From the NCBI GenBank assembly GCA_016703765.1, contig JADJBL010000002.1, positions 186,001 to 250,000 of the forward strand: 64,000 nucleotides of DNA, read 5' to 3'. The notes beneath the pieces were generated by a model. It did no database searches, was not told the DNA's origin, and saw only the letters and a program-made list of their open reading frames with translations. This stretch comes from Saprospirales bacterium (GTDB lineage: Bacteria; Bacteroidota; Bacteroidia; Chitinophagales; Saprospiraceae). The position numbers and the translations under genes were made by a program. This document shows positions 33,528-44,128 of this stretch, piece after piece. The number at the start of each line of letters is the position of its first letter. The first letter of the stretch is position 1.

Positions 33528-33654
33528 AACGTTCTATAAATAATAGCTTGAAATTGGGCTGTTAAATTAGAAAAAAATTCCCAAGCGTTACCTTTTACAC
33601 CGGGAGGCGTCTCACAAACGGTATTTTTACCATGAGTACACATCCTATGAGAAA

Positions 33655-33700
33655 AACAAAGCCCTTCCCGGATTTCCCGGGAGGGCTTTGCGCGTTTTTG
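33655..33700. terminator. Terminator-like hairpin upstream of the patatin gene
   Basis: AAAGCCCTTCCCGG and CCGGGAGGGCTTT pair with small mismatches (33658-33689), followed by GCGCGTTTTT. It lies 130 bases before the patatin start, in a gap between divergent genes, so which transcript it ends is unclear. Confidence 0.5.
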
Positions 33701-33724
33701 GGGTTAGCTTCAGGGGATTATTGC

Positions 33725-33873
33725 TGTGACTCGGGACGGTTGACGGACGGTGACTAGTCACGTTAGTCTTATACTTCATAGTGTAACGAGGAGGCAAAAG
33801 TAAACAAAAAAATAAAATTTTTTTACCGTCCGTCCCATCTCTAGTCACCAGTCACCAGTCCCGCCGTCCGCCG
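33725..33873. repeat. Composite palindrome of GACGG and GTGACTAGT words
   Basis: GGACGGTTGACGGACGGTGA on the left is mirrored by ACCGTCCGTC and CCAGTCAC words on the right around an AT-rich centre that contains CAAAAGTA, a possible minus-strand -7 element. Member of the GTGACTGGT family, mixed with a second word. Confidence 0.7.
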
Positions 33874-33910
33874 TTTTTTTCCTATCTTGGCGGGAACAAA
33901 AACCCCGCTC

Positions 33911-34357
33911 ATGCTCTACACCATTATCCAACACGCACATTCCGGCTGGCGCTGGGTCGTTCTGATCCTGCTGGTCTGGGCCATTGTTTCCGCCTTCGGC
34001 AAATGGAGGAGCGGAGCTTCTTTCACCGAGGCGGACAGAAAGCGCGCCTTTTTCGCCATGACGGCCACCCATTTGCAGTTGTTGTTCGGCCTGGTCCTTT
34101 ATTTTATCAGCCCCTATGTGAAATTTGCCGACGATACCATGAAAGATCCACTGCTCCGGTTTTATACCGTGGAGCATATCTTCATCATGGCCCTGGCCAT
34201 TTTCGTGATCAGCGGGGGCTACCGCAGATCGCTCGGCCGGGCAACCGATACCGCAAAATTCAAAACCCAGTTCTATTATTTCCTCATTGGTCTCTTGCTC
34301 ATATTAGCGGGTATTCCCTGGCCTTTCCGGGAAGGCCTCAGCGGCGCCTGGTTTTAA
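33911..34357 (+). CDS. Four-span membrane protein, possible b-type cytochrome-like
   Basis: About 148 residues from the Met at 33911 (MLYTIIQHAHSGWRWVVLIL); the earlier frame at 33887 lacks a good start. Four hydrophobic spans: WVVLILLVWAIVSAF, ATHLQLLFGLVLYFI, HIFIMALAIFVISGG, YYFLIGLLLILAGI. His residues near span ends (HAHSGWRW, THLQL, EHIFIM) recall small cytochrome b-type proteins of Bacteroidota, but heme binding is not shown. The next gene starts 24 bases downstream and also encodes a membrane protein, so they may be co-transcribed. Confidence 0.7.
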   Translation: MLYTIIQHAHSGWRWVVLILLVWAIVSAFGKWRSGASFTEADRKRAFFAMTATHLQLLFGLVLYFISPYVKFADDTMKDPLLRFYTVEHIFIMALAIFVISGGYRRSLGRATDTAKFKTQFYYFLIGLLLILAGIPWPFREGLSGAWF

Positions 34358-34381
34358 GACAGGTTCCTAAAACTTACCGAC

Positions 34382-34942
34382 ATGGAACGAATCACCAACT
34401 TTCTCAAATCGCTCGGAAAGTGGCCGAGCATCCTGTTGCTGCTTGCCACTTTCTTCGGGATCAACGCCTTCTTCTTTCCCTGGGCGGAGAAAAAACTCGC
34501 CGGTTTTGGAGGCCCCGGGACCAAGGTGCTGGACCTGCACTTCGGATTTAGCCCGGAGGAGGCCTATCAGTTTCTGGAAAAAATCGGCCCGGAAGGCAGG
34601 TCGCTCTACGGGCTGATCGAGGGGACGGCCGATATGATCTATCCCATCGTCTATAGCCTGTTGTTGGGGACCTTGCTGGTCCTGATCTGGAGAAGGATCC
34701 TTCCGGAAAACAGCCGCTGGCTCAGGCTCGGCCTGATACCCCTTGTAGCGGCCGTATTCGATTACCTGGAAAATATCTGCAACCTCATCCTGGTGCAGCG
34801 CTTTCCCCAGGCATCCGATGCGGTAGCTCAGGCTTCTTCTTTGATGGGAATGGGAAAATGGGTTTTCTTCGGTTTGAGCGCCTTGCTCCTTGTTGCGGGG
34901 CTGGTGATCTGGGGCGTAAAAGCGCTTTCCACCCGCAAATAG
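34382..34942 (+). CDS. Four-span membrane protein of unknown function
   Basis: 186 residues. Hydrophobic spans at about 15-32 (PSILLLLATFFGINAFFF), 85-105 (DMIYPIVYSLLLGTLLVLIW), 113-130 and 158-178 (WVFFGLSALLLVAGLVIWGV). Between spans one and two lies a soluble loop with LDLHFGFSPEEAYQFLEKIG. The pattern DYLENICNLILV in span three is typical of small uncharacterised Bacteroidota membrane proteins. I do not recognise a family. It follows the previous membrane gene by 24 bases and ends before a hairpin at 34968-34991 (CCTGCCAA / TTGGCAGG). Confidence 0.65.
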   Translation: MERITNFLKSLGKWPSILLLLATFFGINAFFFPWAEKKLAGFGGPGTKVLDLHFGFSPEEAYQFLEKIGPEGRSLYGLIEGTADMIYPIVYSLLLGTLLVLIWRRILPENSRWLRLGLIPLVAAVFDYLENICNLILVQRFPQASDAVAQASSLMGMGKWVFFGLSALLLVAGLVIWGVKALSTRK

Positions 34943-35013
34943 CCCGTCAGCCATGCTGTCAATTTGTCCTGCCAATCTTATCAATTTGGCAGGCTTCATG
35001 CCCGTTTTCGGGT

Positions 35014-35030
35014 TTGGCACTCCTATTGAT
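35014..35030 (+). promoter_or_regulatory. groEL: Candidate sigma-54-type promoter of groEL
   Basis: TTGGCAC then TCCTA then TTGAT resembles the sigma-54 pattern TTGGCAC-N5-TTGCW, with A for C at -12. The GGCACTC also resembles half of a CIRCE operator, but the second half is not recognisable. It lies 39 bases before groEL. Confidence 0.4.
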
Positions 35031-35053
35031 AGGGGAGGGTGGGATCACCATAA

Positions 35054-36706
<1,653 letters not shown>

Positions 36707-36725
36707 GCGAAAGCCGATTTAACAT

Positions 36726-36768
36726 AGAGGGCTGTGCTGCTATTTGTAGCACAGCCCTCTTTTTTTTG
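36726..36768 (+). terminator. Terminator after groEL
   Basis: AGAGGGCTGTGCT and AGCACAGCCCTCT form a perfect 13-bp stem over a 9-base loop, followed by eight T residues. Confidence 0.92.
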
Positions 36769-36815
36769 GTTTTTTATTGATAGGATTACTATTTTCGCCA
36801 AAATTCTATCCGCCC

Positions 36816-38129
36816 ATGTTCACATTGATGATCATCGTTTTCTTAGTCGGTTACCTGGCCATTGCCCTGGAACACCCTATCAAAATTGATAAATCGGCAA
36901 GCGCCCTTCTCACCGGCGTAGCCATCTGGACCATGCTCATCCTGGGACATGAGGCCTTTCAACCCGCAGATATAGCAGCGGCAGGACATGGATCGGGCTG
37001 GGTGGTCCACGAACTCGAGCACCACCTGGGAGAGATCGCGGCCATCGTCGTTTTTCTGCTGGGCGCCATGACCATTGTCGAACTGATCGACGTGCATGGA
37101 GGCTTTACGGTGATCACCGACAACCTGAAGAGTAAATCCAAAGTATCGCTACTCTGGGCATTGAGCATCCTGACCTTCTTTATGTCCGCAGTGCTGGATA
37201 ACCTGACCACCGCCATCGTGATGTCGGCCTTGCTACGGAAACTGGTTAAGGACAAGCACGACCTTTGGTTTTTTGCCGGGATCATCATCATCGCGGCCAA
37301 TTCCGGCGGCGCCTGGTCGCCCATCGGCGACGTGACGACGATCATGCTCTGGATCAACGGGCAGATCTCGGAAAACATCATCCGGCATATCTTTATTCCC
37401 AGCGCCGTGTCCCTGCTCGTGCCGCTGGCGATCGCCTCCTTTTTTATCAAGGGCGATCTGGAACGCCCGGAGGTGGAAAAAGAGGCTTTCGGCCACGGCT
37501 CCTTTGTAAGCTTGAAACAGCGCAGGTTTATCCTCTTTCTTGGAGTAGGTCTTCTGCTTTTTGTACCCGTATTCAAAACCGTCACCCATTTACCGCCCTA
37601 TATGGGTATTCTCCTCGCCCTTGGCGTCCTTTGGGTCGTGACGGAGATCATGCATAAGGGCAAATCGGAGGAAGAAAGCTCTCCCTCGACGCTCACCGTC
37701 GCCGCAGTAATCAGGCGCATCGACGTGCCCAGCATCCTGTTCTTTCTTGGAATTCTGCTCGCCGTAGCCGGCTTGCAAGCTGCGGGCCACTTGACCCTGT
37801 TGGCCGAAACCCTCGACCGTACGATTGGCGATATCTACGTCATCAATACGATTATCGGGGTTTTATCTGCCGTGGTCGACAACGTGCCCCTGGTGGCCGG
37901 GGCCATGGGAATGTATTCCCTGGAAACCTACCCAATAGATCACAAATTCTGGCAATTGCTGGCCTATTGCGCCGGAACCGGAGGGAGTATTCTGATCATT
38001 GGGTCGGCCGCCGGCGTGGCTACCATGGGGATCCTGAAAATCGACTTCATCTGGTACGTCAAGCGCATCAGCCTCCTGGCCCTTTTGGGTTACCTGGCCG
38101 GGGTGCTGACCTATTATTTCCTGGGCTAG
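36816..38129 (+). CDS. nhaD: NhaD-type sodium/proton antiporter
   Basis: About 437 residues from the Met at 36816 (MFTLMIIVFLVGYLAIALEH); an upstream start at 36777 would lie against the groEL terminator. About twelve hydrophobic spans, with NhaD hallmarks: EHPIKIDKSASALL, FFMSAVLDNLTTAIVM, AANSGGAWSPIGDVTTIMLW, and VLSAVVDNVPLVAGAMGMY with its buried Asp. The cytoplasmic loop after span seven is charged. It exchanges Na+ for H+ across the inner membrane and supports salt and alkaline tolerance, which fits a marine or saline habitat (inference). Single gene between terminators. Confidence 0.9.
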   Translation: MFTLMIIVFLVGYLAIALEHPIKIDKSASALLTGVAIWTMLILGHEAFQPADIAAAGHGSGWVVHELEHHLGEIAAIVVFLLGAMTIVELIDVHGGFTVITDNLKSKSKVSLLWALSILTFFMSAVLDNLTTAIVMSALLRKLVKDKHDLWFFAGIIIIAANSGGAWSPIGDVTTIMLWINGQISENIIRHIFIPSAVSLLVPLAIASFFIKGDLERPEVEKEAFGHGSFVSLKQRRFILFLGVGLLLFVPVFKTVTHLPPYMGILLALGVLWVVTEIMHKGKSEEESSPSTLTVAAVIRRIDVPSILFFLGILLAVAGLQAAGHLTLLAETLDRTIGDIYVINTIIGVLSAVVDNVPLVAGAMGMYSLETYPIDHKFWQLLAYCAGTGGSILIIGSAAGVATMGILKIDFIWYVKRISLLALLGYLAGVLTYYFLG

Positions 38130-38229
38130 AAATCCCGCTCGGAAGGCTTTTTTTCCCGTTCGGACCGAAATAACGGGCGGGGCACTGCTGCAATTTGCAC
38201 TTTTGAGGAAATCTGATAGATTTACCTCT

Positions 38230-38802
38230 ATGATGCTAAAAATTCCCTTTCGGGAGCTGGCCTTCTTCGGCCTGCTTTTTTTCTCCACCTCTTCATCCCT
38301 TTCCGCTCAGGCTATCTGGATCAATAAGAGCGGCAAGATCGATTTCAGGTCCGACGCACCGCTTGAAATCATTCAGGCCAGTTCCAATGTCTTGAAAGGC
38401 GCCCTGAACACGGAGGACCAAACCTTTGCTTTCAGCATTCAAATGGCTACTTTTCAGGGCTTTAACAGTCCCCTGCAAAGGGTTCATTTTAATGAAAACT
38501 ACATGGAAAGCGCCAGATATCCCGAGGCCACCTTTTCCGGCCGGATTATCGAGCAAATCGATCTGAGCCAACCCGGCGAATACCTGATCAGGGCGAAGGG
38601 CCTCCTCACCATCCACGGCGTGCCCGTCGAACGGATTATCAAGTGCAAAGTGATTATCCAGGGCCAGGGCTGCCGGTATTCGGCCTCTTTTTCGGTACCG
38701 CTCGTAGACCATGCCATCACGATTCCCAAAGTCGTCAACCAAAAGATTGCAGAAGAGATACAAGTCAGGGTGGAAGGGGAGTTGATGATGAAATCTAAAT
38801 GA
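38230..38802 (+). CDS. YceI-family exported protein
   Basis: About 190 residues from the Met at 38230; the upstream ATG at 38203 would extend a polar stretch before the signal. Signal peptide FGLLFFSTSSSLSAQ. The YceI fold is shown by KSGKIDFRSDAPLEIIQASS, FNENYMESARYPEATFSGRI, LTIHGVP and the C-terminal strand IQVRVEGELMM. YceI proteins are periplasmic lipocalin-like barrels that bind isoprenoid or amphiphilic ligands. It is a paralogue of the protein at 44129, but here no cytochrome neighbours are present. A TTTAGA-word palindrome follows the stop directly. Confidence 0.87.
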   Translation: MMLKIPFRELAFFGLLFFSTSSSLSAQAIWINKSGKIDFRSDAPLEIIQASSNVLKGALNTEDQTFAFSIQMATFQGFNSPLQRVHFNENYMESARYPEATFSGRIIEQIDLSQPGEYLIRAKGLLTIHGVPVERIIKCKVIIQGQGCRYSASFSVPLVDHAITIPKVVNQKIAEEIQVRVEGELMMKSK

Positions 38803-38911
38803 GTTTAGGAGGTTTAGAAAGTTTAGGAGGTTTAGTTTAGTACCCTCCAAATCCCTTTTAAACCCTCTAAACCTTCTAAACCTTCTAAACCCTCTAAACT
38901 CTCTAAACCTT
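38803..38911. repeat. Palindrome of TTTAGA-type tandem words
   Basis: GTTTAGGAGGTTTAGAAA-type words on the left and seven CTAAACCYTC words on the right. It fills the whole gap between the YceI stop and the sensor kinase start (38915). Confidence 0.88.
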
Positions 38912-38914
38912 CGA

Positions 38915-41633
38915 ATGCTCCTCCGCTCAATATATCCATTCTTCCTCCTTTTCCTCGCGCTCGGGCCAGCCATCACCCTGGCCCAAAAGCCCTTTTTTCG
39001 GGCCTTTTCTTTCCCGGAGGAATACCGGGACGTTCAGATCGACGAGTTGTTTCTTTCTTCGGCCGGATATATCTGGATCGGGGCCGACGGCGGCCTGTTC
39101 CGGTTTGACGGGCATTTGGCTTTGCCGGTCCAGGCTCCAGGCATAAAGGGCCCTTTTTCGGTTTCTTCCATTTTCGAAGACAACAAAGGCGTCCTTTGGA
39201 TCGGCCTGGAAAACGGGAGTATCTATTATATGGACGCTTCTGAAAAGCTCCATCTATGGGAGCCGGAAGAAGGCCTGCCTACTGTGGCTGTGACAGCCAT
39301 GGCCCAAGACCCGGCGGGTAATTTTTGGTTTTCCACCTATGGGGAAGGTCTGTATTGCCTGAAAGGGAAGCGCCTCTATCACTTTGGAGAGGACGATGGA
39401 CTGAGCGGGGACGAGATTTACGACATGACCATCGACTCTTTTGGATACGTCTGGTGCGGAACCGACAGGGGGATCGATGTAGTCGGCTGGGAAGGCGATA
39501 AAAAATCCATCACCCGGATCGGCCTGGAGGAAGGGCTGCCGGACGAGATTGTGCGCTTCCTCGTTTCGGACGAACACTGCGGTATATGGGTCGGCATGCA
39601 CGATGGAGGACTCTGCCGGATCGATCCCAAAACCAGGAAAGTGGAATTTATGGTTTCGGATTGGGACCTGGGGCCGGTGACCTCCATCGCCTGTTTCCAT
39701 AATAAAGAAGTCTGGATCGGGACCGAGGGCAAAGGTCTGTTCAGGTTGGATATGCCCTCCGGAAACCTGGAAAACCTCAGCCCGCCCAACAACAGGCCCG
39801 GAAAGAAGATCCATGCTCTCCTGCGCGACACGGAAGGCGGCGTGTGGATTGCGAGCAATGCACCGGGGTTCTACGCCGCTAACAGGCAATTTGAAGTGGT
39901 GAGCCGTTCTCCGGAAGATATTCAGGCCGTACTGGCCGACCAACATGGAGGCGTATGGCTGGGCGCCCAAAAAGGACTTTTTCACAAGCCGGCATATCGA
40001 GACACTTTTTTGCTCATCCTCCCCAAATTGGGGCTGAATGTGATCAGCCTGTTCGAAGACCATTACGACAATATCTGGATCGGCACCTACGGCGACGGGC
40101 TTTATTGTTATCGCAAAAAAGATGGCAAATTTATACACATTGGAGAAGGGCCATTGCTGGGAAACGGCAGCATCCTGTCCATCGGAGGAAAGGATTACCT
40201 GGTTCTGCACCGACGGGAAAGGCCTGAGCGTACTGGAAGACGGGGTATTTACCACCTATACCCATGCCGACTCCATACCCTTGAAAGCTGTATATTCCAT
40301 TGCGGAGGACGGCAAGGGCAATATCTGGTTCAGCACCCGCGATCAGGGCATTCTCAAGTTCGACGGAAAAAATTTTACCGGCCTTACCCTCAAGCAGGGC
40401 TTGCGCAATCTCTCCATCTCCGGCCTCGCCGCCACCTACGACGGCCAACTGCTGGTCATTCACCGCAGCGGCATAGACCTGCTCACGCCGGAGACCGGCC
40501 ACCTGATATACTACGACGCAGAAGTGGGTGTCCCGGATGCCGAACCCAACCTCAACGCCATGGATTCAGACGGAAAGGGCAATGTCTGGATCGGGATGCC
40601 CGGTCATTTGATCCGGTTCACCACCCTGGAACAGCCCTTGCGGATACACCCGGAAACCCGTCTGGAAAAAGTATCCGTAATGCTGGCCCCTGTGAACTGG
40701 TGGGAAAAAAGCGAGTTTGGACACCGGGAGAATTTCCTGGCTTTCGATTTTGTGGGGATCTGGCTTACGGACCCGGAAAGCGTGACCTACCGCTACAAAC
40801 TGGAGGGGTATGACCAGGACTGGAACTACGCCCGGGACCGCCGCAAAACGTATTCGCATCTTCCCCCCGGGAATTACGCCTTTCACCTGAGTTCCAGCGA
40901 GAACGGCGCATGGCTCGACGAACCTATAATGAGCTACCATTTCAAGATCAGGGCCCCGCTTTGGCAAAGGCCCTGGTTTATCGCCCTTTCCATTATTGGT
41001 TTGGCAGCATTGAGTTACTACCTTATTAAAAATAGGGAGACCCGGATGCGCCGGATTGAAAAGTTGAAACGGGATTCCATCCGCAGTCAATACGAGACGC
41101 TCAAGAGCCAGATCAATCCGCATTTTCTGTTCAACAGCTTTAACACCCTTCTGGCCTTTATCGAAGAGGACCCGGCCCTCGCCGCGGAGTACGTCGAAAA
41201 GCTGTCCGATTTTTACCGCGTGATCCTGGCCTATCGGGAAATGGAGAAGATCCCCCTGGAGGAAGAGCTAAAGCTCACGGAAAATTTCGCCTATTTATTA
41301 AAAAAACGCTTTGGAGAAAATTTCTCCCTGGACATTCGGGTCGACTCCCGGTCGAATTATTTCGTGGCGCCGCTCGCCCTTCAGATGCTGGTGGAAAACG
41401 CGGTAAAACACAATGTGGTCGGCAAATCCAAACCCCTGAAAGTGTCGATCGAGCGCCTGGAAGGCGATTATCTCCTGGTGACGAATAACTTACAACCAAA
41501 AATGACGGCAGACCCTTCGACCGGATTTGGGCTCAGCGGTATCGTCAACCGCTATGCCATGCTGACCGACCGGCCTGTGTTGGTAGAGAAAACGGAAAAC
41601 GAGTTTCGAGTAAAAGTTCCTTTGCTAAAATAA
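38915..41633 (+). CDS. Propeller sensor histidine kinase, LytS-like (frameshifted)
   Basis: Frames 38915-40813 and 40122-41633 join into about 905 residues. Signal peptide (IYPFFLLFLALGPAITLAQ), then a periplasmic two-bladed propeller made of many two-component-regulator repeats (YIWIGADGGLFRFDG, VLWIGLENGSIYYMD, NIWIGTYGDGLYCY), a Y_Y_Y domain (YRYKLEGYDQDWNYA), one membrane span (PWFIALSIIGLAALSYYLI) and a His_kinase/HATPase pair with the phospho-acceptor block INPHFLFNSFNTL. The frame changes near 40180-40186: removing one G in ATCGGAGGAAAG restores SIEERITWFCTDGKG. Such kinases sense an extracellular or periplasmic signal and phosphorylate the LytTR regulator encoded 7 bases downstream. 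Confidence 0.87.
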
Positions 41634-41640
41634 ACGAACA

Positions 41641-42396
41641 ATGAACGTCCTGTTGATCGAAGATGAAGAAGCCGCTGCCCGGCGACTGACCAAAATGGTG
41701 CAGGAAGCCCTGCCAGGCGCCAACATCCTGGAGTGTCTGGACAGCATCGAACAAAGCCTCAACTGGCTGATCAATAACCCCCCGCCCGACCTTATTTTGA
41801 TGGATATTCACCTGGCCGACGGATCGAGCTTTGAGATCTTTCAGCACGTCAAGATCCAGAGTCCGGTCGTCTTTATCACGGCTTTCGACCAGTATGCACT
41901 CCAGGCCTTTAAGGTGAATGCGGTCGATTACCTGCTCAAGCCGGTCAAGCGCGAGGAGTTGGACCAAGCCCTGGAGCGGATCGGGCGCTGGAAGAAAATG
42001 GAGGGGATGGGCTCTTATGACCGCCTGGCCAAAACCATGCAGCAGGGCGGCTGGAACAAGCGCTTCCTCATCCGGCTGGGACAGAATTTCCGGGTGGTGG
42101 AGCTCAAGGAAGCCGCCTATTTTTACACCCAGAACAAAATCACTTTTTTGATCTCCCACAACGGGAAACGCTTTCCGCTAGAGTATTCCATGGAAAAACT
42201 GGAGGAAATGCTCCCGCTGGAACAGTTTTTCCGCATCAACCGGCAGTTTATCATCGGTCTGGAGTCGATTAAGGATATGTATTCCGTGTCCAAGTCGAGG
42301 GGCAAGCTCCGTCTGGAGCCCTCTACCGATCTCGATACCATTGTCAGCACCGAGCGCTCCCCGCATTTTAAAAAGTGGCTGACCGGTCACCAGTGA
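41641..42396 (+). CDS. LytTR-family response regulator
   Basis: 251 residues. Receiver domain 1-120 with the acidic pair (IEDEEAAARRL), the phospho-accepting Asp in LILMDIHLADG (about residue 56), the conserved Thr/Ser region VVFITAFDQYA and Lys in VDYLLKPVKRE. The LytTR DNA-binding domain occupies 140-250 (FLIRLGQNFRVVELKEAAYF, FFRINRQFIIGLESI). It pairs with the propeller kinase 7 bases upstream. Targets cannot be inferred, but the pair precedes the cytochrome/YceI/DUF5777 cluster, whose promoter lies in the gap after it. Confidence 0.93.
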   Translation: MNVLLIEDEEAAARRLTKMVQEALPGANILECLDSIEQSLNWLINNPPPDLILMDIHLADGSSFEIFQHVKIQSPVVFITAFDQYALQAFKVNAVDYLLKPVKREELDQALERIGRWKKMEGMGSYDRLAKTMQQGGWNKRFLIRLGQNFRVVELKEAAYFYTQNKITFLISHNGKRFPLEYSMEKLEEMLPLEQFFRINRQFIIGLESIKDMYSVSKSRGKLRLEPSTDLDTIVSTERSPHFKKWLTGHQ

Positions 42397-42483
42397 AAAG
42401 GGTTCCAAATCCGTTTATTCCCGTTCGGGGTGGTATTCTTCCCGTTCGGTAGTCACAACCTAGGGACCTCCCCTCCACCCCCC

Positions 42484-42491
42484 TATCTTTG
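42484..42491 (+). promoter_or_regulatory. Candidate -7 element of the cytochrome/YceI/DUF5777 cluster
   Basis: TATCTTTG matches TAnnTTTG. Transcription from it would start near 42498, which excludes translation starts before 42509 and supports the ATG there. No good -33 element is seen. Confidence 0.45.
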
Positions 42492-42508
42492 ATGAAAATA
42501 TACGACCT

Positions 42509-43262
42509 ATGGGCCGGACCCTTTCCGCTTTTGCAATCGGAGGCTTTTTTTCTGCTGCAAATAATAAGCGCACCTTCATGTAAGCATTTTCCCCTGGAGG
42601 ATATCATCCCCGATCCGGGCGATACCATCGTAATTGTACCGCCTCCTCCGGACGATACCCTCGGTACGCCCTGCGACCCGAACCTGATCTATTTTACGCA
42701 GCAGATATTGCCCATCCTGCAGTCGAACTGCGCCATGTCGGGCTGTCACGATGCGGCATCCGCACAGGACGGGGTGGTATTGACCAGCTATGAATCCGTG
42801 ATGAATACGGCGGAAGTGGTCCCCTTTAATCCCGGGGAAAGTGAATTATACGATGTGCTGGTCGAAGACGATTTCGAAGACCGCATGCCCCAGCCGCCGG
42901 TAGCCCCGCTGAGCGCCGAGCAGATCGGCCTTATTTCGGCCTGGATTCAGCAGGGCGCCAAAAATTTGAGTTGCGATCCGGATTCGGGCGGCTGCGATAC
43001 GAACAATGTGGGCTTTGCCGCCTACGTCTTCCCCGTGATCCAAAGCTATTGCCTGGGATGCCACAGCGGAGGATCGCCTTCCGGAGGGATCAACCTGAAC
43101 AGTTATGCCGGGGTACAGGCTGTTGCTCAGAACGGACAGTTGTACGGCGCCATCTCCCATGCGCAGAGCTACTCGGCCATGCCGCAAAATGGCGCGAAAT
43201 TGTCAGATTGCCGGATTTCCAAGATCAAGTCCTGGATTGACGCCGGCGCGTTAAACAATTAA
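42509..43262 (+). CDS. Cytochrome c-like lipoprotein, probable frameshift in the signal
   Basis: The Met at 42509 starts MGRTLSAFAIGGFF in one frame; the main frame then gives LLQIISAPSC, KHFPLEDIIPDPGD. Dropping one T from the T7 run at 42545-42551 joins them into a good lipoprotein signal. Without the repair, the main frame has only a weak TTG start at 42489, inside the promoter. The mature protein has two repeated halves: the first with CAMSGCH (CX4CH) and the second with CLGCH (CxxCH), each followed by GGI/DGVVLxSYxxV and a RM/AMPQ strand. This is the small cytochrome-like domain found in planctomycete-type and Bacteroidota lipoproteins. It heads a five-gene cluster. Confidence 0.75.
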
Positions 43263-43303
43263 ATTGGGATTTCGTTTGTGATTGAAGTACAACTGACTAA
43301 AAG

Positions 43304-43683
43304 ATGAAAATCCCTAAAATGAAATCCCCAATTCCCTTTGCCGCAATATGCCTGGTTCTTTTGTCGGGCGGATGTTATTACGATATAGAAGAGGAGCTTT
43401 ACCCGGATACCGGCTGCGCCACCGATAGTATTACGTATTCGGGATTCATACAGCCTTTGCTGGAAGATAATTGTTACGTCTGCCATAACGCGGTCAGTCA
43501 GGAGGGGGTATTGTCCTGGAAGGGTACGACCACGTGTTGGTCAGGGTCACCGGAGGAGATTTGATCGGGGCGTTGAAGCACGAATCGGGATTCTCGCCTA
43601 TGCCTCAGAACCAGCCCAAGTTGGTCGATTGCCAGATCGAGAAGATCGAAGCCTGGATAGCGGAAGGCGCGCTGAATAATTAA
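43304..43683 (+). CDS. Cytochrome c-like lipoprotein, one domain (frameshifted)
   Basis: The first frame gives a lipoprotein signal (PFAAICLVLLSGGC, then YYDIEEELYP) and a heme motif DNCYVCH, then leaves the family sequence after NAVSQEG. With one more G in the G5 run at 43506-43510 it continues GIVLEGYDHVLVRV...SPMPQNQPKLVDCQIEKIEAWIAEGALNN and stops at 43681-43683, closely matching the C-terminus of the preceding gene (SDCRISKIKSWIDAGALNN). So this is a one-domain paralogue of about 126 residues, and the break is a homopolymer error. It starts 41 bases after its neighbour. Confidence 0.8.
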
Positions 43684-43694
43684 CCCCGATCACT

Positions 43695-44108
43695 ATGAAA
43701 CCATATTTGAAATACATATTCGTGGGGATTGCCGCCGTGGTCATATTCGGCATTTACCTGTTCAACAAGCCCCATAAAAACGTCTCCCGGGCAAAGCCCG
43801 ATTACACGATGGAAGCCAAGGCCCTCTTCACCGAGTTTGAAGAACGGGAGGAGGAAGCGAATACGAAATACCTGGATAAAGTCCTTCAGATCAGTGGAAC
43901 GGTGAAGGAAGTTACGGCGGATGACGAGGGAGGATTAAGCGTCACGCTGGATACCGGCAACGATTTTTTCGGCGTTGTCTGTGAATTGCAGGAGTCCTCA
44001 AAATGGACCAGGGAAGATTTTAAAGCGGGACAGGAGGCAACTTTCAAGGGCCTGTGTTCCGGAATGTTAATGGACGTCGTGCTCGTGCGCTGCGTCCGGA
44101 TTGAGTAA
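43695..44108 (+). CDS. Membrane-anchored OB-fold (tRNA_anti-like) protein
   Basis: 137 residues. One N-terminal membrane span (YIFVGIAAVVIFGIYLF) followed by a helical stretch (YTMEAKALFTEFEEREEEAN) and an OB-fold: YLDKVLQISGTVKEVTAD, LSVTLDTGND, FFGVVCEL, GQEATFKGLCSGMLMDVVLV. This combination is the tRNA_anti-like family of small envelope proteins in Bacteroidota; no nucleic acid role is implied outside the cytoplasm. It starts 11 bases after the cytochrome-like gene and 20 bases before the YceI gene, so it belongs to this operon. Function unknown. Confidence 0.82.
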   Translation: MKPYLKYIFVGIAAVVIFGIYLFNKPHKNVSRAKPDYTMEAKALFTEFEEREEEANTKYLDKVLQISGTVKEVTADDEGGLSVTLDTGNDFFGVVCELQESSKWTREDFKAGQEATFKGLCSGMLMDVVLVRCVRIE

Positions 44109-44128
44109 ACCAAAAAATGACATATCCA

